Program-made: the position numbers and the translations under genes
Notes under the pieces: model-generated
The model's database searches: none
Seen by the model: only the letters and a program-made list of their open reading frames with translations
Told to the model about the DNA's origin: nothing
NCBI GenBank assembly: GCA_041493205.1
Contig: JBGPYM010000134.1
Location: 1 to 8,284 of the forward strand
DNA: 8,284 nucleotides
Direction of reading: 5' to 3'
From: JBGPYM01 sp041493205
Lineage (GTDB): Bacteria; Bacteroidota; Ignavibacteria; UBA10030; UBA6906
Part shown: positions 1 to 6,969 of the stretch, in pieces
Layout: each line of letters starts with the position of its first letter
Position numbering within the stretch: the stretch's first letter is position 1

Positions 1-924
1 CACGAGGAATGCCGCCAGAACGCTCTTGCGCCGGAACCCAATCGCCCGGAGCGTCCCCACTTCCACCGTCCGGTTGGCCACCGCCGCATACATCGTGATC
101 ATCGCCCCGATAATCGCACCGATGCTGAAAATGATGGTGACGATGAGCCCGAGGATCTTGATGAAATCCGACATCAGCTTGGACTGTTCCTCGTAGTACG
201 CCTTCTCCCTCTTGATGTCCATGTACTGCGTCCGCGGGTCCTTCTCGATCCTCGCCTTGACCGCGTCAAAATCCGACGGGTTTTTGAGGCGGAATGTCAT
301 GGAGGAATAGACCGGCCGGCCGAAGGCAGGCATGAGCTGATCAACATCCCCCCAGATTTCAGATTCAAACCCGGAGCCGTTCGCTTCAAACAGTCCGACG
401 ACCGTCCACTGGGCGTCGCCGAACCGGATCTGACTGCCGATCGAGGCCCCTTCGAACCGCTTCGCGATGTTCGTCCCAACGATGACCTCCCGGCTCCCGA
501 ACCGGAACATCTGGCCGTCGACGAGCTTGACCTGCGGGCGAATGGTCATCGCCGCCGGGGAAACCCCGCGGACCGAGATGTTTCCCATCCCCCCTGTGTC
601 CTTTTTCCTCAGATTGATGACGACATACGTTTCCGGCGACGCTATGGGCGTCCCGTCGGGAAGCGCCGCCACTTCCGGCTGCGTCTTCACGATGTTCGCG
701 CCGTCGCGCTCGATCTGGCTCACCAGCTCCGAATTCGCGGACTTGCGGAGTACGATCACATTGTCCTCCGCCCCGGTTTCCACGAGCGTCTTCTCAACCC
801 CGTGCGCAAGCATCAGGACCGCGGCGAACACGAACACGACCAGGGCAATGCCGCCGAGTGTCAGGATCGTCGTGAGCCGGCGTGTCCAGAGACTCCGCCA
901 GGTATAGGCAATTGGGATTTTCAT
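1..924 (-). CDS. FtsX/MacB-type ABC transporter permease (second permease; 3' end cut by window edge)
   Basis: This reading frame is open from an ATG at 924-922 to the window edge, giving 308 residues without a stop. It is a permease of the type VII (MacB/LolCE/FtsX) ABC family. TM1 lies at about residues 18-40 after a basic N-terminus (YTWRSLWTRR), followed by a periplasmic domain at about 45-250 and TM2 at about 257-280. The FtsX-type cytoplasmic segment is at 283-302 (NRTVEVGTLRAIGFRRKSV). Family members are usually about 380-410 residues with four membrane segments, so TM3 and TM4 should lie outside the window. Residues 183-193 (GSGFESEIWGD) resemble a stretch common in the porter domain of these permeases. 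The start is supported by AGGGTG at 935-930, five bases upstream, which overlaps the TGA of the preceding permease. The gap between the two genes is only four bases. The substrate is unknown; export of a drug, peptide or lipid is possible. Confidence 0.9.
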   Translation of the reverse strand, partial: MKIPIAYTWRSLWTRRLTTILTLGGIALVVFVFAAVLMLAHGVEKTLVETGAEDNVIVLRKSANSELVSQIERDGANIVKTQPEVAALPDGTPIASPETYVVINLRKKDTGGMGNISVRGVSPAAMTIRPQVKLVDGQMFRFGSREVIVGTNIAKRFEGASIGSQIRFGDAQWTVVGLFEANGSGFESEIWGDVDQLMPAFGRPVYSSMTFRLKNPSDFDAVKARIEKDPRTQYMDIKREKAYYEEQSKLMSDFIKILGLIVTIIFSIGAIIGAMITMYAAVANRTVEVGTLRAIGFRRKSVLAAFLV

Positions 925-928
925 GTCA

Positions 929-2095
929 TCACCCTATGGACCGTAATCCGTCGACGATTTTCATCCGCACCGCGCGCACGGAGGGAAACAACGCCGCCAC
1001 CACGCCCGCAAATATGGCGACCCCGATCGCGAGAACGATGGTGATCGTTTCGACATTGAAGATGGGGAAGAACGTGGGAAACAGTTTCGCGAATCCTCCC
1101 GCGACCGGGAACGTGAGCGCGAGTCCGGCAGCGCCCCCGATGCCGGCGATCATGAGCGATTCCCCGCCGATCAGGCCGACGATGTGCCTGCGCGAGAACC
1201 CGAGCGTTTTGAGGATGGCGTATTCTTTCGTCCGTTCACGGGCCGCCATCACGATCGTGTTGGCGAGGATCAGGAGAATGATGCCGATGATCACATAGGA
1301 CACAGTTTCCAGCGAGGTGATGATCGCGCTCGACATCGACACGAAGCTCTGCTGGAACTCCCGCTCGGTTTCCGTTTTGGTGGCCGCGCGCGAGTTGAGA
1401 TACATGTCGTCAATGGCTTTCGCTACCCGCGGCATCTCCCCGGCATTGCGGACGCTGAAGACATACCAGCCGACATTCCCTTCCCGCCCCGGCTGGTTCG
1501 TCTTCAGCCGCTCATCCAGGTAGGCCCAGTGGAAGAACATCTGCGTCTCATCGGTCGTCTCGTCTTTCCCCTTGTAAATCCCGCGCACGACGAACTCCCA
1601 GTGGCCCGGATAAATGTCCCCCTCGATCGGGATGATGTCGCCGAGTTTGAACCCGTGCTCCTTTGCCAGCTTCGCGCCGATGATGCAGGAATTCCGTTCC
1701 TTCCTGAAATCGGCAAGCTGTTCGGGGGGAACGATGAACTCCGGGTAGACGTCGAAAAACGTCTCAGGGTCGACGGACATCCGGGGAAAGAAGTTCTTCC
1801 AGTCGGCCGGGTCTTTGTAGATGCCGCCGAACCAGTTGGCGAACGATACTTGGGTCACTCCCGGGACTTTTTCGATCTGTGCCTTGTACGCATAGGGGAG
1901 GGGGAAGATGAATGATACCGCTTGCCGCGTGATCATCCGGTTTGCGGCAGATGCTTCGACGCCTGCCGACCAGGCGGTCACGATCGTGCGCATGAACCCG
2001 AACGACATGACGGCCACGGCGATGCCCAGGATGGTCAGGGATGTCCGCAGCTTGTGCCGGAGGGCGTTCTTCAGGACGAGTCTGATGATAAACAT
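929..2095 (-). CDS. FtsX/MacB-type ABC transporter permease (first permease, 388 aa)
   Basis: This is a full-length type VII ABC permease, the inner-membrane subunit that would couple ATP hydrolysis to work on a periplasmic substrate. TM1 is at about residues 20-41, preceded by a basic segment (LKNALRHKLRTSL). A periplasmic MacB-PCD-like domain spans about 45-255, and TM2, TM3 and TM4 lie at about 258-284, 306-330 and 350-371. The FtsX hallmark is at 287-305 (ERTKEYAILKTLGFSRRHI), and the typical end motif is PSVRAVRMKIVDGLR at 371-385. AAGGAG at 2108-2103 stands seven bases before the ATG and overlaps the TAA of the ATPase gene, so translation is probably coupled. It is clearly diverged from the neighbouring permease, which argues for a heterodimer over two separate transporters, although the dimer is inferred. 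LolC/E-like or DevC-like roles remain possible. The family is secure and the substrate is unknown. Confidence 0.93.
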   Translation of the reverse strand: MFIIRLVLKNALRHKLRTSLTILGIAVAVMSFGFMRTIVTAWSAGVEASAANRMITRQAVSFIFPLPYAYKAQIEKVPGVTQVSFANWFGGIYKDPADWKNFFPRMSVDPETFFDVYPEFIVPPEQLADFRKERNSCIIGAKLAKEHGFKLGDIIPIEGDIYPGHWEFVVRGIYKGKDETTDETQMFFHWAYLDERLKTNQPGREGNVGWYVFSVRNAGEMPRVAKAIDDMYLNSRAATKTETEREFQQSFVSMSSAIITSLETVSYVIIGIILLILANTIVMAARERTKEYAILKTLGFSRRHIVGLIGGESLMIAGIGGAAGLALTFPVAGGFAKLFPTFFPIFNVETITIVLAIGVAIFAGVVAALFPSVRAVRMKIVDGLRSIG

Positions 2096-2106
2096 GGCGT
2101 GTCTCC

Positions 2107-2790
2107 TTAGCTCAGTTCCCCTTTGTCGAGATGCTTCACGACGTGTGCCTTCTCTGCGGCGCGCGGGTCGTGCGTGACCATCACGATCGTCTTTTTGTAT
2201 TCCTTGTTCAGCCTGTCGAGCAGGTCCATGATCTCGTTCGCGGAGACCTTGTCCAGGTCGCCCGTCGGTTCGTCCGCCACCAGCAGCGTCGGGTCGGTGA
2301 CGATCGCCCGGGCGATCGCGACCCGCTGTTCCTGTCCGCCGGAAAGCTGTTTCGGGAAATGCTTCATCCGGTCGCCGAGCCCGACCAGCCGCAGCGCGGC
2401 CTCGACGTGGTCGCGCTTTTCTTTGCGCGACAGCTTTGTCAGCAGGAGGGGAAGCTCGACGTTTTCGTAGGCGGTCAGCACGGGGAGCAGATTATAGAAC
2501 TGAAAAATGAATCCGACGTGCCGCGAACGCCAGACCGCAAGCTGCGATTCGTTCAGCGTGCCAATGTCGGTCCCGGCGACGGAGACGTTCCCCGCATCGG
2601 GACGGTCAATGCCCGCGATGAGGTTGAGCAGTGTGGTCTTCCCCGAGCCGGACGGGCCCATGAGAGCCAGGAATTCCCCCTCCGGCACGCGGAGCGTAAT
2701 GCCCCGGAGCACGGGGATTTCGAGGGCGTCCCTGTGGTACGATTTGGTGACGTCCTGGACCGTGATGATCGAATTGTTCGTTTGCGCCAT
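2107..2790 (-). CDS. ABC transporter ATP-binding protein, LolD/MacB-NBD family (227 aa)
   Basis: This is the cytoplasmic ATPase that powers the adjacent permeases. All nucleotide-binding motifs are intact: Walker A GPSGSGKTT at residues 45-53, the Q-loop glutamine at 97 in FIFQFYNLLP, the ABC signature LSGGQEQRVAIARA at 149-162, Walker B LLVADEP with catalytic E174 at 169-175, the D-loop GDLD at 177-180, and the switch histidine H207 in VTHD. FYNLLP after the Q-loop and DEPTGDLD after Walker B are typical of the MacB/LolD group. The length matches stand-alone members (about 220-235), so this is not a MacB-style fusion to a permease. GGAG at 2800-2797, six bases before the ATG, supports the start. 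The adaptor gene ends 28 bases upstream and the first permease begins 11 bases downstream. By family homology alone it could be called LolD, but the adaptor next door favours an efflux-type complex. Confidence 0.96.
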   Translation of the reverse strand: MAQTNNSIITVQDVTKSYHRDALEIPVLRGITLRVPEGEFLALMGPSGSGKTTLLNLIAGIDRPDAGNVSVAGTDIGTLNESQLAVWRSRHVGFIFQFYNLLPVLTAYENVELPLLLTKLSRKEKRDHVEAALRLVGLGDRMKHFPKQLSGGQEQRVAIARAIVTDPTLLVADEPTGDLDKVSANEIMDLLDRLNKEYKKTIVMVTHDPRAAEKAHVVKHLDKGELS

Positions 2791-2818
2791 GCCTGTCTCC
2801 GTGACGTGAAGTGTGCCT

Positions 2819-4003
2819 CTATCGTGTTTTCACTTTCGTTCCGCCTCCAAAGCCCGCGGCCGGGTGGTTGACGAGAATGTCGCCGGCCGAAAGGCCCTCC
2901 TTGATCTCCATCAGGTTTCCCATCCGCTCGCCGGTCCGTACTTCGGTTTCTGTCGCAACCCCTTCCCGGATGACAAACGCCACCGTGTGTCCGTTCCGAT
3001 CAACGAGGGCGGATGCGGGTACGGTTGTTTTGGGGGGTGCCGCCGCGGCCGAAGCGGAAATTTCGCTTGACAGGAACGAGACTTTTGCGCTCATCTCGGG
3101 AAGCACCCGTTCGTCCTGTTCAAGGAATGCGACCTTTGTCAGCACGGTGGCCTTCGCACGGTCGGCGGTCGGAACGATCTTGTGAACGGTTCCGCGGTAC
3201 CTTTTCTCCGGATACGCGTCAAGGATGATCTCGCACGGCTGGGCAACCGACACGCGCGTGATGTTCGACTCCGAGACGTCCGCCTCCACCTGCAGCGAGC
3301 CCATATCGGCGATCGAGACCACGGCGCCGCGCGAACTTAACGATGACGCAAACGGGGCGACGACTTCTCCCACGTCCGCGGTCTTGGTCAGCACTGTGCC
3401 GTCAAATGGCGCACGGATGCGCGTATTCTCCAGTGCGACGTCGGCGCCATCCACGGCAGCGCGGGCCGATTGAATCGAGGCCTTGACCCTCTCAAAACGC
3501 GCCGCGGCTGCATCGAATTCCGCGCGCGACGTCAGGCCCGAGGCAATGAGCGTGCGCTGCCGCGCAAGCGTGGTGTACGCATCGAACGAGTCTGCCTGCG
3601 CAACGGCGACATCCGCCTTTGCCTTGGACAGTGCCGCGACCATGTCGCCGTCCTCCAGCTGCGCAATCACCTGTCCCCGCCGGACTCTGTCCCCTTCCTC
3701 GACATCCAGTCTCACGAGGCGCCCGGTCGCTTTGGAGGCGACCGCAGCCTTGCGCTGCGCGACGACGTAACCGTTGGCTGTCAGGACGGCATTCGCCTGC
3801 GACGGGAATGTGAGCGCCACGGCAACAGTGTCCACTTCAACGGTTGTTCCGGAACGGAGGAGGAGATAGCCTCCTGTGAGGATAATCAGGAGAGCTGCGG
3901 GGAGGATGACGCTCCACGGGGTTCGGCGAATCACACGGGCGGGCTCTGCGGCCTCCCGGGAGATCCGGAGGGAAGATAAATCTGGTTTCTCTGTCGTTGA
4001 CAT
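2819..4003 (-). CDS. HlyD/MacA-type periplasmic adaptor (membrane-fusion) subunit, 394 aa
   Basis: This protein would bridge the inner-membrane transporter to an outer-membrane channel. Numbered from the ATG at 4003, a membrane anchor lies at about 30-50 (SVILPAALLIILTGGYLLL). The first lipoyl half-motif is at about 82-120 (GRLVRLDVEEGDRVRRGQVIAQLE). A helical hairpin spans about 120-190 and the second lipoyl half about 191-216 (TRIRAPFDGTVLTKTADVGEVV). Beta-barrel and membrane-proximal regions run from about 235 to the end. The hairpin tip contains R148, L152 and S159, matching the R-x3-L-x6-S pattern that in AcrA and MacA contacts TolC. The frame is open to a GTG at 4051 (410 residues), but those extra 16 residues look non-native and MSTTEKP is a plausible N-terminus. 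Neither start has a clear ribosome site, so the start is the weak point. The ATPase gene follows after 28 bases. Confidence 0.92.
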   Translation of the reverse strand: MSTTEKPDLSSLRISREAAEPARVIRRTPWSVILPAALLIILTGGYLLLRSGTTVEVDTVAVALTFPSQANAVLTANGYVVAQRKAAVASKATGRLVRLDVEEGDRVRRGQVIAQLEDGDMVAALSKAKADVAVAQADSFDAYTTLARQRTLIASGLTSRAEFDAAAARFERVKASIQSARAAVDGADVALENTRIRAPFDGTVLTKTADVGEVVAPFASSLSSRGAVVSIADMGSLQVEADVSESNITRVSVAQPCEIILDAYPEKRYRGTVHKIVPTADRAKATVLTKVAFLEQDERVLPEMSAKVSFLSSEISASAAAAPPKTTVPASALVDRNGHTVAFVIREGVATETEVRTGERMGNLMEIKEGLSAGDILVNHPAAGFGGGTKVKTR

Positions 4004-4032
4004 GCGAATGAACGAAAATGACGTAGCGCGGC

Positions 4033-4054
4033 GCCGTGAGAAAGTCCACACGGC
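4033..4054. other. Inverted repeat in the leader of the adaptor gene
   Basis: GCCGTG and CACGGC form a perfect 6-bp inverted repeat separated by 10 bases. It lies 30 bases before the preferred adaptor start and covers the alternative GTG at 4051. No T run follows on the minus strand, so it is not an intrinsic terminator. It could be an mRNA hairpin, an operator half-site pair, or chance. Confidence 0.3.
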
Positions 4055-4076
4055 AGGCTGAACTCGGCGTACGGTG

Positions 4077-4415
4077 TTATTCAGGCGTTGGTTGTTCGAG
4101 CGACTTCTGGTAGGCCCACTCGACGTAGGGAAGCTCTACGATCGTCCGCTGCTCAAGAGGTCGTTTTGCATGAGGCATGGAGCCAAAACCGATGCCGCCG
4201 GATCTCTCCTGCTTCTTCGGGGGGGCCTTGTACTGTGGCGAGTTGAACATCGGCTCACCTTCATCCCGCGAAACGATTATTGTCGCTCCATCGGGATTCA
4301 TTCTGCTGGGCGGGAACGTGTACACTGAATACAGGCCCGTCCAGATTGCAAAAGAGAACCAGAACACCACTGCGGCACCAAGAATGAAGAACACGACCAG
4401 GAACTTCTTGATCAC
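4077..4415 (-). CDS. Small membrane-anchored protein of unknown function (112 aa)
   Basis: I do not recognise this protein. A basic N-terminus (MIKKF) leads into one strong hydrophobic segment at about residues 5-28, which contains two tryptophans. A polar tail of about 80 residues follows. The tail holds proline-rich and charged stretches (TFPPSRMNP at 34-41, KAPPKKQERSGG at 63-74) and a C-terminal part rich in aromatic and acidic residues (IVELPYVEWAYQKSLEQ). There is no lipobox cysteine; the protein contains no cysteine at all. The start is a GTG, chosen because GGAGAGG at 4428-4422 lies six bases upstream and no in-frame ATG gives the full hydrophobic segment. It precedes the adaptor gene by 73 bases and may be the first gene of the export cluster. 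An accessory role in that exporter is inference from position only. Topology (tail outside or inside) cannot be settled by eye. Confidence 0.72.
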   Translation of the reverse strand: MIKKFLVVFFILGAAVVFWFSFAIWTGLYSVYTFPPSRMNPDGATIIVSRDEGEPMFNSPQYKAPPKKQERSGGIGFGSMPHAKRPLEQRTIVELPYVEWAYQKSLEQPTPE

Positions 4416-4421
4416 CAGTTG

Positions 4422-4428
4422 CCTCTCC
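4422..4428 (-). promoter_or_regulatory. Ribosome binding site that fixes the GTG start of the 112-aa gene
   Basis: GGAGAGG on the minus strand ends six bases before the GTG at 4415-4413. It is a strong purine match to the anti-Shine-Dalgarno sequence and is the main reason to accept the non-ATG start. Confidence 0.6.
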
Positions 4429-4432
4429 GGAG

Positions 4433-4469
4433 TAGGGAATTTATCCTGCTAATATCGCCAATTTCCCTA
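4433..4469. repeat. Imperfect inverted repeat in the AT-rich gap before the 112-aa gene
   Basis: TAGGGAA at 4433-4439 and its complement TTCCCTA at 4463-4469 form a perfect 7-bp inverted repeat. After one mismatch the pairing continues for two more A/T pairs. The arms are separated by 23 bases. The T7 run lies before the repeat on the minus strand, so the repeat is not a terminator for leftward transcription. A regulator binding site or a promoter-overlapping element is possible. The wide spacing makes a stable RNA hairpin less likely. Confidence 0.35.
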
Positions 4470-4503
4470 AAAAAATCAAACCGCCCTGCGATGGACAATC
4501 GCA
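4469..4503 (-). terminator. Weak candidate terminator at the end of the DUF423 gene
   Basis: On the minus strand, TGCGAT (4503-4498) and ATCGCA (4492-4487) make a 6-bp stem with a 5-base loop inside the last codons of the DUF423 gene. A run of seven T bases follows directly after the TGA stop (4475-4469). The 11 bases between stem and T run are more than a classical intrinsic terminator allows, so this is at best weak. Its position at the change from peptide genes to export genes is what makes it worth noting. Confidence 0.22.
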
Positions 4504-4892
4504 TTTGCCAGCAGGAGCCACCCCGCGATGAAGAGCAGGCCCCCGATGGGGGTGATGGCTCCCACCGACGTCGTGCCGGACAATGCGATGAGATAAAGGC
4601 TGCCGGAGAAGATGACGCTTCCGGCAAGGAACGCCCAGCCGGCGAAGAGAAACCTTCGGGGTGCACCGCCCAGCACAAGGCCTGCGATTCCCGTGGCGAT
4701 CATTCCGGCCGCGTGATAGAACTGGTACCGAACGCCGGTCTCAAAGACCGCCAGCATCTCCGGCGCAATTGTTGACCGCAGCGTGTGCGCCCCGAATGCG
4801 CCCAACGCGACGGCGATGCCGGCGCTCAGGGCGCCGGTCGTTGCACACAGACGAAGCTCGTGCGATCGATGTCCTGGTTGTGGCTCTGTCAT
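4476..4892 (-). CDS. DUF423 family small membrane protein (YgdD/YwdK-like), 138 aa
   Basis: This is a small integral membrane protein of a widespread family with no established function. Numbered from the ATG at 4892, it shows the family's conserved pieces: GAFGAH at 31-36 in the first membrane segment (about 19-37), ETGVRYQFYHAAGMI at 51-65, a third segment with GSVIFSGSLYLIALSG at 91-106, and GAITPIGGLLFIAGWLLLA at 111-129. It has four predicted membrane segments, and its length is close to the roughly 120-135 residues of known members. The frame is open further up to an ATG at 4940, but that would add 16 unlike residues and overlap the transporter gene. GGGGA at 4904-4900, seven bases before 4892, supports the shorter form. 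The OPT gene stops 16 bases upstream, so the two are probably co-transcribed. Family assignment is firm and function is unknown. Confidence 0.9.
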   Translation of the reverse strand: MTEPQPGHRSHELRLCATTGALSAGIAVALGAFGAHTLRSTIAPEMLAVFETGVRYQFYHAAGMIATGIAGLVLGGAPRRFLFAGWAFLAGSVIFSGSLYLIALSGTTSVGAITPIGGLLFIAGWLLLANAIVHRRAV

Positions 4893-4908
4893 CGTGGTGT
4901 CCCCGAGT

Positions 4909-6891
4909 CTAGTCGCTTTCCTTGGCCCGCATCGAATCAATCACCGAATACGTCATCAGGAGGATGAACATCGCAAGGCCGACGATTTCGGCGGGCGTCG
5001 ATGCGGCCCAGACATCGTTATACCAGTTCCAGCCGGCAAACCGGAGAAACGCATTCAATACCCCGAACAGCGATCCTCCCGCGATAAACCCGGAGGCGAT
5101 CAGCGTGCCACGGGAGAGCCGCGCGTTGTTGAGTTTTTCGCTCTTTGAGCGCGTCGAGACCCACCACGCAACAAGACCTCCGAACAGAAGCGGCGTGTTG
5201 AGTTCCTGCGGAATGTACATCCCGAGGGCGAACGCGAGGGGCGGGATCTTAATCATGGTCAGGATCAGTGCGATGATGGCTCCCACGAGATAAAGAGCCC
5301 AGGGGGCAGGGGTGTTTGACATGAGCGGCTGGATGACGGCCGCCATTGCGTTGGCCTGCGGCGCAACCATGGCATTTTCACCCTTGAACCCGAATGTCTG
5401 ATTTAAAACCAGGATCACCCCGCCGACCGTCGCCGCGGAGACAAGCACGCCGAGGAACTTCCAGGTTTCCTGCTTCTTCGGTGTCGACCCGAGCCAGTAG
5501 CCGATCTTCAGATCGGTGATGAACCCGCCTGCCATCGAGAGCGCCGTACAGACGACCCCGCCGATCACGAGCGCGCTGACAATCCCGTTCGACCCTGAAA
5601 GACCGATCTGGGTGAGAATGAGCGACGAGAGGATAAGTGTCATCAGGGTCATCCCGGAGATCGGGTTGGTCCCGACAATCGCGATTGCATTGGCCGCGAC
5701 AGTCGTGAACAGGAACGATATCACGATCACGATTACCAGGCCCACAAGAGCGTGCGTCAGGTTGAACACAACGCCGCCGTAAAAGAACACAAAAATCAAC
5801 AGGGCGGTGAGGAGGATCAGGAGGATATTGAACGCCATCCGGAGGTCGGTCTGCGTCCGCACGGTCGTCGTTTCGGCCCCTTTGTCCTTGTGCATGATTT
5901 CGCGGTAGGCAAGCTTAAATGCGCCCCCGATGATCTTCGACGACCGGATGATGCCGATGATGCCCGCCATGGCGATACCCCCGATGCCGATCTGCCGGAC
6001 GTAATTCCGGAAGATCTCCTCGGGGCTCATCGCGGAAATGAGCTTTGTGGCCGTAGCGCCCAGCGGTACCGTGAGCCCGTGGCCCGCCTCATAAAAGAGG
6101 GGGACCAGGACAAACCAGGAGAGGAACGACCCTGCGGTGATGATCGCGGAATATTTCAAGCCGACAATATACCCCAGGCCGAACACCATTGCGGAGACGT
6201 TCAGCCGGAACACCATCCGGAACTTCTCCGCCACCATGGCGCCCGCATCGGACATCCGGCTCGTGATGACTTCCGACCATGCGCCGAAAGCGCTGAAGGC
6301 AAAATCGAACAATCCGCCGATCAGTCCGCTGATGACCAGCACGCTCGCCTGTTTTCCTCCCTTTTCCCCCGCCACCAGGATTTCCGTTGTCGCCGTCGCT
6401 TCGGGGAAGGGGAACTTGCCGTGCATGTCTTTGACGAAGAACTTCCGGAAAGGAATCAGGAAGAGGATTCCCAGAAAGCCACCCAGCGCCGAGGCACAGA
6501 AGACCTGAAAGAAACTTGCCGGGAGGTCGAGAATATAGAGGGCAGGGATGGTGAAGATGGCGCCCGCCACGATCACCCCGGAGCTGGCGCCGATGGATTG
6601 GATGATGACGTTCTCGCCGAGCGCGTTCTTTCGTTTCGTCGCGGCGGAAAGCCCGACGGCAAGAATGGCGATCGGGATTGCTGCTTCAAATACCTGGCCG
6701 ATCTTGAGCCCTGAATATGCGGCGGCTGCGGAAAACAGGAGCGCCATCAAAACGCCCCAGGTGACCGACCAGCCGGTAACCTCCGGGGGACTGCCGGCGG
6801 GATCAAGAATCGGCCGGTACTCCTCGCCTGGTTTCAGTTCCTTATATGCGTTGTCGGGGAGGCTGCTGGTCGCTGATGTAAGAGGATCCAT
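4909..6891 (-). CDS. OPT family oligopeptide transporter (660 aa)
   Basis: This is a polytopic inner-membrane carrier of the OPT superfamily. Bacterial members are thought to take up short peptides with a coupling ion, but few have been tested. A soluble N-terminus with EYRPILDP (24-31) leads into many membrane segments from about residue 40 to 650. Recognisable family stretches are SGLKIGQVFEAAIPIAIL (60-77), GENVIIQSIGASSGVI (92-107), the PFPEATATTEIL motif (161-172), GTNPISGMTL (407-416), DLKIGYWLGSTPKKQ (460-474) and ALGMYIPQELNTPLLFGG (555-572). The length is normal for the bacterial branch, and the frame is intact. AGGAG at 6905-6901, nine bases before the ATG, fits the start. pepT lies 78 bases upstream, which supports a peptide substrate. 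Related members can carry metal chelates (the YSL branch), so the substrate is inferred rather than shown. Confidence 0.94.
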   Translation of the reverse strand: MDPLTSATSSLPDNAYKELKPGEEYRPILDPAGSPPEVTGWSVTWGVLMALLFSAAAAYSGLKIGQVFEAAIPIAILAVGLSAATKRKNALGENVIIQSIGASSGVIVAGAIFTIPALYILDLPASFFQVFCASALGGFLGILFLIPFRKFFVKDMHGKFPFPEATATTEILVAGEKGGKQASVLVISGLIGGLFDFAFSAFGAWSEVITSRMSDAGAMVAEKFRMVFRLNVSAMVFGLGYIVGLKYSAIITAGSFLSWFVLVPLFYEAGHGLTVPLGATATKLISAMSPEEIFRNYVRQIGIGGIAMAGIIGIIRSSKIIGGAFKLAYREIMHKDKGAETTTVRTQTDLRMAFNILLILLTALLIFVFFYGGVVFNLTHALVGLVIVIVISFLFTTVAANAIAIVGTNPISGMTLMTLILSSLILTQIGLSGSNGIVSALVIGGVVCTALSMAGGFITDLKIGYWLGSTPKKQETWKFLGVLVSAATVGGVILVLNQTFGFKGENAMVAPQANAMAAVIQPLMSNTPAPWALYLVGAIIALILTMIKIPPLAFALGMYIPQELNTPLLFGGLVAWWVSTRSKSEKLNNARLSRGTLIASGFIAGGSLFGVLNAFLRFAGWNWYNDVWAASTPAEIVGLAMFILLMTYSVIDSMRAKESD

Positions 6892-6969
6892 GTGTACGAG
6901 CTCCTGTCAGGGTGGATTCCGGAGTGGCAGTCGGCGCCGGCCATTGAGCGGGCGGCGTTCAGCCGGTGG
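6892..6969. other. Intergenic gap between pepT and the OPT gene
   Basis: These 78 bases hold the ribosome site of the OPT gene at 6901-6905 (AGGAG on the minus strand) and otherwise GC-rich sequence with short self-complementary bits such as GGCGCC. I see no T run after a stem and no convincing promoter boxes. Read-through from pepT into the OPT gene therefore seems possible. Confidence 0.4.

Noticed and set aside
1184..1915. A 243-codon open frame on the plus strand opposite the first permease
   Set aside because: It is a shadow of the permease frame, with an arginine- and acid-rich product and no motif.
2131..2871. A 246-codon open frame on the plus strand opposite the ATPase gene
   Set aside because: It is antisense to an ATPase with every motif intact and runs over the gene junction. 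The product is low in recognisable structure.
1..4003. LolCDE lipoprotein-release system
   Set aside because: The ATPase and two permeases fit in number, but Lol systems have no HlyD-type adaptor. The adaptor with a TolC-docking pattern points to efflux.
4004..4051. GTG at 4051 as the adaptor start (410 residues)
   Set aside because: The extra 16 residues look unlike an N-terminus of this family, there is no ribosome site, and the codon sits in an inverted repeat. ATG 4003 is preferred, with some doubt.
4433..4475. Inverted repeat plus A7/T7 run as an intrinsic terminator
   Set aside because: On the minus strand the T run precedes the repeat. On the plus strand the repeat is followed by A bases. 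Neither gives stem-then-T order.
4893..4940. ATG at 4940 as the DUF423 start
   Set aside because: It would overlap the OPT gene and add residues absent from the family. ATG 4892 has a ribosome-site match and gives a normal length.
5752..6714. A 320-codon open frame on the plus strand opposite the OPT gene
   Set aside because: It lies wholly antisense to a firmly identified transporter. Its translation is rich in Arg, Asp, Glu, His and Pro with no domain, as expected for a shadow frame in GC-rich DNA.
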